Of a DNA stretch of 36,207 nucleotides, positions 30,745 to 36,207 are shown in pieces. Source of the DNA: Prevotellaceae bacterium (GTDB lineage Bacteria; Bacteroidota; Bacteroidia; Bacteroidales; Paludibacteraceae). Position 1 is the stretch's first letter. Every line of letters starts with the position of its first letter. A program made the translations under genes and the position numbers. The notes under the pieces are model-generated. The model saw only the letters and a program-made list of their open reading frames with translations, was not told the DNA's origin and made no database searches. The DNA lies in assembly GCA_031261165.1 (NCBI GenBank), contig JAISJU010000124.1:1-36207 (forward strand), written 5' to 3'.

Positions 30745-30831
30745 TGTCTGAATCAGGATTTTCAGGATTATAGAATTAACAGGATTTAAAATCAAGAAAA
30801 TCCTTAAATTCTGTAAATCCTGATTCAGACA
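30745..30831. repeat. Inverted repeat after nuoCD
   Basis: 17-bp perfect arms (TGTCTGAATCAGGATTT at 30745-30761, partner 30815-30831). The inside carries further CAGGATTT/AAATCCT-type units. It resembles a dispersed Bacteroidota repeat and marks the left edge of the second accessory block. Confidence 0.9.
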
Positions 30832-30878
30832 ACAAATAAAAATAACAAAAATATTAATAACTAAAAACCAAAATTACT

Positions 30879-31325
30879 ATGAAAAAGAAAATTTTTATTT
30901 TAACAAGCCTATTGGCAATAGTTGCAGCCGTTTTTGTAGGATGCGGGGATAAAGATAACGAGCCGAAGCCACAAAAACAAAAGAAAACATTGAATGTTAC
31001 TTTGAAAGACGATAATGCTTGTAGTATATCTGGCCAATATTATGAAACCGTTCTTGGTCAATTAGAAGAGCTGAGAAAAGACCCAACCACAGGGGAACTT
31101 GTTGTTAATATAAGTTGTAACGATTTAAGTGGTATGGGTAGATTAAGTCTTCGTGATGCTTTAAGAGCAATTGATTCGGCAGCCGTAAAAAACAATGCAA
31201 TAATTGCTCCGATAGTTTTATATATAGGCGGTGCAGAATCCGCGATGTCCAAAATGGAACCCGACGTAATCGCAATCATGCAAAAATATGGGATTCAGAT
31301 TGTAGATTATTCTCAACTACACTGA
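30879..31325 (+). CDS. Hypothetical lipoprotein (second accessory block in nuo)
   Basis: A 148-aa protein with a lipoprotein signal (lipobox FVGC, Cys22, in LLAIVAAVFVGCGDKDNE), then a Lys/Pro-rich linker and a mature domain with alpha/beta character: KTLNVTLKDDNACSISGQYY, GRLSLRDALRAIDSAAV, IIAPIVLYIGGAESAMSKM, and a C-terminal IVDYSQLH. No family is recognised with certainty. It lies between nuoCD and an ORF6N gene, flanked on the left by a long inverted repeat and on the right by a 23-bp REP-like hairpin. The surface location makes a role in complex I unlikely. Confidence 0.7.
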   Translation: MKKKIFILTSLLAIVAAVFVGCGDKDNEPKPQKQKKTLNVTLKDDNACSISGQYYETVLGQLEELRKDPTTGELVVNISCNDLSGMGRLSLRDALRAIDSAAVKNNAIIAPIVLYIGGAESAMSKMEPDVIAIMQKYGIQIVDYSQLH

Positions 31326-31336
31326 TTGGCTCCGCT

Positions 31337-31359
31337 GGCGCGGATTTGCAATCCGTGCC
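31337..31359. repeat. REP-like hairpin, 23 bp, copy 1
   Basis: GGCGCGGATT-TGC-AATCCGTGCC: 10-bp stem with one G-T pair and loop TGC, right after the lipoprotein stop. A relative with a changed but compensated stem is at 36180-36202. Confidence 0.85.
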
Positions 31360-31389
31360 GAATAATAAGTTAATTGCAAAAGAAAAAAT

Positions 31390-31965
31390 ATGACCACCGA
31401 AATTCAAAAAACACAGAAGGGCGAAATAACGCTCAATGATGTGCAGGATAAAATCATTACAATCCGAGACAAAAATGTACTTTTGGATAGCGATGTGGCG
31501 GCATTGTATGGTGTGGAAACGAAACGCATCAATGAAGCGGTAAAAAACAACCCCGACAAGTTCCCCGATGGCTATGTTGTTTCTGTGCAAAGTGCTGATA
31601 GACAACAACTGGTCGAAAATTTCGACCGGTTCAATAAACTCAAACATTCGATAAGTACAACAGCCTTTACCGAAAAGGGTATGTATATGCTCGCCACCAT
31701 TTTGAAAAGCGAAAAAGCAACCGACACCACCATTGCCATAGTAGAGGCGTTTGCTAAAATGCGCGAATTGTCGAATACGGTTGCCGAACTTGTTAAATCG
31801 CCCGAAAACACGCAAAAGCAGGCTGCCGTGATGCAGAAAAGCAGCGAAATATTGTCGGATATGGTTACAAAAGAATTGCAAATCACAGGCACGGAAACAA
31901 GTTTTGAACTTAACCTGTTGTCGGCGGTGAAAATTAAACATACCATTAAAAAAGAAGTGAAATAA
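31390..31965 (+). CDS. Second ORF6N domain protein, with an internal palindrome
   Basis: A 191-aa protein with an N-terminal ORF6N domain (about 20-115): IITIRDKNVLLDSDVAALYG, ETKRINEAVKNNPDKFPDGY, and TTAFTEKGMYMLATILKSEK. A helical C-terminal region follows (EAFAKMRELSNTVAELVKSP onward). DNA binding is expected from the family. A 25-bp near-perfect palindrome (31607-31631, one G-T position) is read at residues 73-81 and centres on the AAT codon of Asn77. Its TAA shares one base with the dinD ATG, so the two are translationally coupled and may act together. Located between nuoCD and nuoH. Confidence 0.87.
   Translation: MTTEIQKTQKGEITLNDVQDKIITIRDKNVLLDSDVAALYGVETKRINEAVKNNPDKFPDGYVVSVQSADRQQLVENFDRFNKLKHSISTTAFTEKGMYMLATILKSEKATDTTIAIVEAFAKMRELSNTVAELVKSPENTQKQAAVMQKSSEILSDMVTKELQITGTETSFELNLLSAVKIKHTIKKEVK
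31607..31631. repeat. 25-bp near-perfect palindrome inside the second ORF6N gene
   Basis: 12-bp arms (AACTGGTCGAAA, and a right arm complementary at 11 of 12) around one central base. It specifies roughly QLVENFDRF. Confidence 0.93.
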
Positions 31966-32822
31966 TGAGCCAACTAATCGCACAAGAATATCAAACCTTT
32001 GAGCAAATCAAACACACTGACGAGGCAGGCGGTGAGTTTTGGTTTGCGCGGGAACTTGCGCCGGTTTTGGAGTATTCCAAATGGGAAAACTTCCAAAAAG
32101 TAATTGACCGCGCAATGTTAGCATGTAGAAACAGTGGTTTCAGTATTACCGACCATTTTCCTGACGTCAGGAAATCGGTCGAGATGCCGTCAAAAGCGGC
32201 TTCCAGAAAAATCATTGATTACAAACTTTCGCGTTACGCCTGCTACCTGATTGTGCAAAACGGCGACCCGCGAAAAGAAGTTATCGCCATTGGGCAAACT
32301 TATTTTGCCATTCAAACGCGCCGCGCCGAACTTGCCGATTATTTCAATCAGTTGAACGAAGACAACAAGCGGCTTGTTATTCGCGGCGATATTAAACAAT
32401 GGAATCAGATGCTTGCCGAAGTGGCTCACAACGCAGGCGTGATAACCAACGAAGAGTTTGCCGAGTTTCAAAATGCAGGATATATGGGGCTTTACGATGG
32501 CGAAACGGTGCAGGATATTCATACGAGAAAACAACTGTCGCCCCGTCAAAAAATTTTGGATTATATGAATAGCCAAGAATTGATTGCTAACCTTTTTCGC
32601 ATTTCGCTTGCGGAAGAAAAAATCAGATTGGAAAATATACAAGGGAAAGACAACGCGACATTGGCACACAATCAGGTAGGGCAAGAAGTTCGGGAAACAA
32701 TCAAGCGCGTAGGCGGCATTCTGCCTGAAAGCCAGCCTACACCGCGCAGAAGCATTGAAGAAGTACAACGAGAACAGATAAAAAAACTCAAAGCACAAAA
32801 AACATTGATGCTTGATGAATAA
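31965..32822 (+). CDS. dinD: DinD-like DNA-damage-inducible protein, with an internal palindrome
   Basis: A 285-aa protein like E. coli DinD (274 aa). The N-terminal Bro-N-related domain has EFWFARELAPVLEYSKWENF, then RKIIDYKLSRYACYLIVQNG and DPRKEVIAIGQTYFAIQTRR. The C-terminal region includes ELIANLFRISLAEEKI, NATLAHNQVGQEVRETIKRV and LPESQPTPRRSIEE. E. coli DinD is SOS-induced and has been reported to affect RecA activity; SOS control is not visible here. An 18-bp perfect palindrome (32157-32174) is read at residues 65-70. It overlaps the ORF6N stop by 1 bp and ends 38 nt before nuoH. Confidence 0.87.
   Translation: MSQLIAQEYQTFEQIKHTDEAGGEFWFARELAPVLEYSKWENFQKVIDRAMLACRNSGFSITDHFPDVRKSVEMPSKAASRKIIDYKLSRYACYLIVQNGDPRKEVIAIGQTYFAIQTRRAELADYFNQLNEDNKRLVIRGDIKQWNQMLAEVAHNAGVITNEEFAEFQNAGYMGLYDGETVQDIHTRKQLSPRQKILDYMNSQELIANLFRISLAEEKIRLENIQGKDNATLAHNQVGQEVRETIKRVGGILPESQPTPRRSIEEVQREQIKKLKAQKTLMLDE
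32157..32174. repeat. 18-bp perfect palindrome inside dinD
   Basis: TTTCCTGACGTCAGGAAA, 9-bp arms with no spacer, read as FPDVRK. Position is equivalent to the palindromes of the other three antirepressor-type genes. Confidence 0.95.
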
Positions 32823-32860
32823 AGCAAAGACAAAGATAGAAAAATAAATAAACAAAAAAT

Positions 32861-33937
32861 ATGTTCGATTTTTCAATAGTAACAACGTGGATAGATACGT
32901 TTCTAAAAACCTATCTTCCTGAATTTTGGGTGTATGCCATCGAATTTGTCGTGGTAGGTTTGCTGGTGCTGACGGTGTATGCCGTGTTGGCGTTGGTGTT
33001 GATTTATGTGGAACGCAAGATTTGCGCGTTCTTTCAATGCCGCTTGGGACCCAACCGCGTGGGCTTGTTCGGCGTTCTGCAACCGATTGCCGATATGTTC
33101 AAAATCCTGCTCAAAGAAATTATCCCCATCAACCACGTGGATAAATTTCTGTTCTACCTCGCGCCGTTTTTGGTCATCGTGGCATCGTTCCTGTCGTTTG
33201 GCGCACTGCCTTTCGGCAAAGGGCTGCACATTATTGACTTCAACATCGGTATTTTCTACATCTTGGCGGTATCCTCGCTCGGCATTTTGGGCATACTGCT
33301 GGCGGGGTGGTCGAGCAACAACAAATTTTCGATGATTGGCGCGATGCGTTCGGGCGCACAGTTGATAAGTTACGAACTTTCGGCGGGGCTGTCATTGCTC
33401 ACAATAGTGGTGCTGAGCGGCTCGCTGCAACTTTCTACCATTGTGGAAAGTCAGGCAGACGGCTGGTTTATCTTCAAAGGACACATTCCTGCCGCGATTG
33501 CTTTCCTCATTTACCTCATTGCCGGACACGCCGAAACAAATCGCGGTCCCTTTGACTTGCCTGAGGCGGAATCGGAACTCACAGCCGGTTATCACACCGA
33601 GTATTCGGGTATCCAATTCGGCTTTTTCTACTTGTCGGAATATTTGAATATGTTTATTATTGCAGGTATTGCCGCTACGGTTTTCTTGGGCGGTTGGATG
33701 CCGTTACACATTCCGGGATTAGACGGATTTAACCAAATAATGGATTACATACCTTCGATATTTTGGTTCTTCGGAAAAACGTTCTTCTTGGTCTTTTTGA
33801 GTTTGTGGGTGCGCTGGACTTTCCCGCGCCTGCGTATTGACCAACTGCTGAATTTGGAATGGAAATATTTGTTGCCCTTGAATATGGTTAATCTTTTGTT
33901 GATGGTGGCAATCGTATTGCTTGGCTTGCATTTTTAA
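32861..33937 (+). CDS. nuoH: NADH-quinone oxidoreductase subunit H
   Basis: A 358-aa membrane subunit linking the peripheral arm to the proton-pumping arm, with about eight helices. Family segments: [21 protein letters not shown] (about 47-66), [33 protein letters not shown] (with the conserved SYE), [20 protein letters not shown] (with [16 protein letters not shown]) and [20 protein letters not shown]. Length is normal. It lies 38 nt after dinD and 14 nt before a secreted-protein gene, instead of next to nuoCD and nuoI as in compact operons. Confidence 0.96.
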   Translation: MFDFSIVTTWIDTFLKTYLPEFWVYAIEFVVVGLLVLTVYAVLALVLIYVERKICAFFQCRLGPNRVGLFGVLQPIADMFKILLKEIIPINHVDKFLFYLAPFLVIVASFLSFGALPFGKGLHIIDFNIGIFYILAVSSLGILGILLAGWSSNNKFSMIGAMRSGAQLISYELSAGLSLLTIVVLSGSLQLSTIVESQADGWFIFKGHIPAAIAFLIYLIAGHAETNRGPFDLPEAESELTAGYHTEYSGIQFGFFYLSEYLNMFIIAGIAATVFLGGWMPLHIPGLDGFNQIMDYIPSIFWFFGKTFFLVFLSLWVRWTFPRLRIDQLLNLEWKYLLPLNMVNLLLMVAIVLLGLHF

Positions 33938-33951
33938 GATAATATAAGGAA

Positions 33952-34797
33952 ATGAAAATGAAAAATATTATATTTATTGTAATAATGACATTTGCTCTTG
34001 CTTATGCAGCAATGGCGCAGTCTAACAATGCTAACTTAGGAAGTTTAACACTTCACTACGGAGAATTAATACCTGCTTTCAATGAAAATACAACAGAATA
34101 TATTGTAAATATACCATACATTAAAAGAAGTATTGGTGGAGATGGCTATGCTGCCAGCAATAATGCCACTGTTAGTGTAGGAGGACTTTATAATTTTGAT
34201 TATAATTATTCTTTTAGGTTTGTAGGGAATGATTTACAAGTAGGCGACAATATTTTTACCTTTACTGTTACTGCCGAAGATAGAGAAACGCAAAAGATTT
34301 ACACGCTTGTAGTGAATAGGGCTACATTGGTATTGGAAAATGATATTGAGGTTACAAGCAATAGTGCATTATTAGTTTGGCAATACCAACCAAATGTCTA
34401 TGGTTATAAATTGTTGGTTTATGCCGATGAGGCACATATGGAATTAATTTATACAATAGAGTTCAATAGCGCAGGCGACTTGCTGACTGCCACTCCACAA
34501 AGTGCCAAAATTAAAACCGCAAGTACAGACATCAATTATATCGTAGAGGGATTGCAGAGTGGTACAACTTATTATTATACGCTCAAAGTTCTTAATACAA
34601 GCAGTATTGTATTAGCAGACCAATCAGGCTCATTTACCACTGCAAGCGAAATTCCTACAGAAGTTTCGGGCGTATCGTATACGCCTGGTGTGATGGGTTA
34701 TTACGGCATTTTGGGGCAAAAACTTCTGCAAGAACCACAAAGTGGAGTTTATATTATCAAATATGATAATGGAAAGACTGAAAAGGTTGTTAAATAA
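33952..34797 (+). CDS. Secreted protein with Cadherin-like and fibronectin-type domains and a T9SS-like C-terminus
   Basis: A 281-aa exported protein. Signal peptide about 1-23 (IMTFALAYAAMAQS). Residues about 27-110 match the Cadherin-like beta-sandwich (LTLHYGELIPAFNENTTEYI, FTFTVTAEDRETQKIYTLVV). About 118-230 is fibronectin type III-like (VEGLQSGTTYYYTLKVLN). The end, GYYGILGQKLLQEPQSGVYI plus IKYDNGKTEKVVK, resembles a type A T9SS sorting domain. ATGs at 33952 and 33958 are both possible; an AAGGA site better suits 33958. It sits between nuoH and nuoI, an odd place for a secreted surface protein, and is AT-richer than both. Confidence 0.78.
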   Translation: MKMKNIIFIVIMTFALAYAAMAQSNNANLGSLTLHYGELIPAFNENTTEYIVNIPYIKRSIGGDGYAASNNATVSVGGLYNFDYNYSFRFVGNDLQVGDNIFTFTVTAEDRETQKIYTLVVNRATLVLENDIEVTSNSALLVWQYQPNVYGYKLLVYADEAHMELIYTIEFNSAGDLLTATPQSAKIKTASTDINYIVEGLQSGTTYYYTLKVLNTSSIVLADQSGSFTTASEIPTEVSGVSYTPGVMGYYGILGQKLLQEPQSGVYIIKYDNGKTEKVVK

Positions 34798-34809
34798 AAT
34801 ATACATTAT

Positions 34810-35295
34810 ATGAATGCTTTAATAGATTATTTTTGGGGTGCAATCAAAGGCATTTGGTCTTTGGTGGTGGGAATGTCGGTAACAATCAGGGAACTTTTCA
34901 CGAAAAAAGTAACCGAGTGTTACCCCGAAAACCGCGCAACGATGGTTGTTCCCGACCGTTACAAGGGCAACCTCACGATGCCGCACGACTCGAACAACGA
35001 ACACGCCTGCACGGCTTGCGGACTCTGCCAAATGAACTGTCCCAACGGTACGATAACCGTTGAAACAGAAATGATTGAAACCGAAGACGGCAAGAAAAAG
35101 AAAGTGCTGACCAATTATTTTTACAATCTCGGTCAATGTACATTCTGCAACCTTTGTGTGTTGTCCTGTCCGTCAAAGGCAATAAAATTCGATACTTCGT
35201 TTGAAAACGCCCTTTTCACAAAGGCGAAATTGGTGCGCAAACTCAACCGTGAAGGCTCGAAAGTGAGAGAAAAGAAAAAAGTAGAAACAGAATAA
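34810..35295 (+). CDS. nuoI: NADH-quinone oxidoreductase subunit I
   Basis: A 161-aa iron-sulfur subunit that passes electrons to NuoB. Two 4Fe-4S ferredoxin motifs: Cys67-Cys70-Cys73 with Cys77 (CTACGLCQMNCP) and Cys110-Cys113-Cys116 with Cys120 (CTFCNLCVLSCP). The N-terminal hydrophobic helix (about 9-22) peripherally anchors it, and the C-terminus is Lys-rich. Length is normal. It lies 12 nt after the inserted secreted-protein gene and 18 nt before nuoJ. Confidence 0.96.
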   Translation: MNALIDYFWGAIKGIWSLVVGMSVTIRELFTKKVTECYPENRATMVVPDRYKGNLTMPHDSNNEHACTACGLCQMNCPNGTITVETEMIETEDGKKKKVLTNYFYNLGQCTFCNLCVLSCPSKAIKFDTSFENALFTKAKLVRKLNREGSKVREKKKVETE

Positions 35296-35313
35296 AAATA
35301 TATATAATATATT

Positions 35314-35832
35314 ATGGTACAGAATATTATATTTTACGCAATAGCGGCAGTGATGGTCATTTGCGCCATATTGTCGGTAACGTCAAAGCGAATTTTGCGC
35401 TCGGCAACCTACCTGTTGTTTGTGCTGATAGCCACAGGGGCGTTGTATTTGCAACTCGGTTACGAGTTTCTCGCGGGCGTGCAAATTTCGGTGTATGCGG
35501 GCGGCATTTTGGTGCTTTACGTGTTTTCCATTTTGCTTACCAGCAACGCGGGCGATAAGGAAAAACCGAAAAATTGGAAACGCATATTAAGCGCGGCAGC
35601 CGTTGCCACTGCGGGTTTCGCTTTGTGCGGATACATTATTTTTAATAATGTTGCAACATTCAAAGACAAATACCTGACTTCCGCCCTCACAGCCGAAGAA
35701 ATAAATATGAATAAAATCGGTATGGCGTTGATGGGAACGGATAAATATCAATATTTGCTGCCCTTTGAGGTGATAAGTATTTTGCTCTTGGCGTGCATTA
35801 TTGGGGGGATTTTGATTGCAAGAAAAAGATAA
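35314..35832 (+). CDS. nuoJ: NADH-quinone oxidoreductase subunit J
   Basis: A 172-aa membrane subunit with five predicted helices (about 3-23, 28-48, 51-74, 90-110 and 147-168). Family features: SATYLLFVLIATGALYLQLG, YEFLAGVQISVYAGGILVLY and FEVISILLLACIIGGILIAR. The length fits NuoJ. It follows nuoI by 18 nt. A short lipoprotein gene starts 11 nt after it; nuoK to nuoN would be expected beyond the window end and are not seen. Confidence 0.94.
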   Translation: MVQNIIFYAIAAVMVICAILSVTSKRILRSATYLLFVLIATGALYLQLGYEFLAGVQISVYAGGILVLYVFSILLTSNAGDKEKPKNWKRILSAAAVATAGFALCGYIIFNNVATFKDKYLTSALTAEEINMNKIGMALMGTDKYQYLLPFEVISILLLACIIGGILIARKR

Positions 35833-35843
35833 AAGTTTAAAAT

Positions 35844-36164
35844 ATGAAAAAGTTACTTTCGGTTTCAATAATATTTTGCGTGTTTGTCTTGACTGTGATG
35901 CTTGCTTGCAAAAAGGATAAAGAAAACAAAAACTATACAGATGCAACGATAGTTTGGTCTGGTATGTTAGCAGTAGATGGTTGCGAGTGGCAGATTGTTA
36001 TAGATAATAACTACTATAAATCATCTAATTTGCCAAAAGAGTTTGAAATAGATAATCTTAAAGTAAAACTTATCTATGAAGAAGATACAGAATATAAGTA
36101 TTATTGTGGAGATTATCCAATACCTCAAAAGGCTATAAAAATTATTGAAATAAAAAAGCGGTAA
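35844..36164 (+). CDS. Small hypothetical lipoprotein after nuoJ
   Basis: A 106-aa protein with a lipoprotein signal (MKKLLSVSIIFCVFVLTVML, lipobox MLAC, Cys22) followed by a charged linker (KKDKENKNY) and a small beta-rich domain (DATIVWSGMLAVDGCEWQIV, FEIDNLKVKLIYEEDTEYKY). Two Cys (about residues 47 and 88) could form a disulfide. No family is assigned with confidence. It occupies the usual position of nuoK, so it is a fourth accessory insertion in the cluster. A REP-like hairpin follows at 36180, as for the lipoprotein gene at 30879. Confidence 0.72.
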   Translation: MKKLLSVSIIFCVFVLTVMLACKKDKENKNYTDATIVWSGMLAVDGCEWQIVIDNNYYKSSNLPKEFEIDNLKVKLIYEEDTEYKYYCGDYPIPQKAIKIIEIKKR

Positions 36165-36179
36165 AATTAGCCTTTGACT

Positions 36180-36202
36180 GGCGCAAGTCTGCGACTTGTG
36201 CC
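36180..36202. repeat. REP-like hairpin, 23 bp, copy 2
   Basis: GGCGCAAGTC-TGC-GACTTGTGCC: the same length, loop and outer stem as 31337-31359 but a different inner stem that still pairs. Confidence 0.85.
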
Positions 36203-36207
36203 TAAAA

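Noticed and set aside
31276..31983. A 235-aa minus-strand frame over the ORF6N gene
   Set aside because: It is the shadow of the ORF6N gene and reads through the REP hairpin (TDCKSAPAE peptide, typical of repeat translation).
32157..32174. The dinD palindrome as an SOS (LexA) box
   Set aside because: It lies inside the coding sequence, far from the start, and does not match a known LexA consensus; it fits the internal palindrome pattern of the other antirepressor-type genes.
26949..36207. Missing nuoE, nuoF and nuoG as a sign of operon damage
   Set aside because: Bacteroidota complex I clusters commonly lack these three subunits, so their absence from the window is expected rather than odd.

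Overview
The window looks like chromosome of a Bacteroidota bacterium, probably Bacteroidales-like; genus and species cannot be read from it. The evidence is the Bacteroidota promoter signature (TTTG, about 19-20 nt, then TAnnTTTG) upstream of many genes with few Shine-Dalgarno sites, a fused nuoCD in a nuo cluster with no nuoE/F/G in view, a bifunctional hisB, a DPP III-type M49 peptidase with HECLGH, Bacteroidota-typical families (DUF3127, DUF6249, DUF5056, DUF6913), a CTnDOT-like integrase, lipoproteins, and a possible type IX secretion (T9SS) sorting domain.

Layout. 1-3.3 kb: an Lrp/AsnC regulator, a DUF2442-DUF4160 pair and a secreted M49 peptidase. 3.4-5.3 kb: tRNA-Val(TAC) with its own promoter and terminator, followed by a tyrosine recombinase and a probable gene remnant. 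5.3-6.5 kb: an overlapping cluster of a membrane protein, an ECF sigma factor and a DUF5056 protein. 6.5-21.8 kb, all minus strand: ribD-cls-hisG-DUF1573-BRO-lipoprotein-hisD, then an outer-membrane protein and a patatin-type protein, then a 204-aa protein, hisC, DUF3127, hisB and two membrane proteins. 21.9-24.4 kb: prmC-recX facing an acyltransferase. 24.4-25.3 kb: a gene-poor stretch with two large inverted repeats and one short ORF. 25.3-26.8 kb: a DUF6913 protein and dapA. 26.9 kb to the end: nuoA-B-CD-H-I-J with accessory genes between the subunits.

Two themes stand out. First, both housekeeping sets (hisG-D-C-B and nuoA-B-CD-H-I-J) keep their order and strand but unrelated accessory genes are intercalated between members, often next to palindromic repeats. 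Second, four BRO/ORF6N/DinD-type (phage antirepressor-like) genes are scattered through these operons, and every one carries a perfect or near-perfect DNA palindrome inside its coding sequence at residues about 58-81. Three of these palindromes span exactly 25 bp and centre on an AAT (Asn) codon. The palindrome sequences differ but position and symmetry are kept. This is the best candidate here for an undescribed system.

The window is also rich in small repeats: REP-like hairpins, long inverted repeats, a roughly 49-bp repeat read in frame inside cls, and a 7-bp tandem repeat read inside prmC. No rRNA, CRISPR array or complete insertion sequence was seen.
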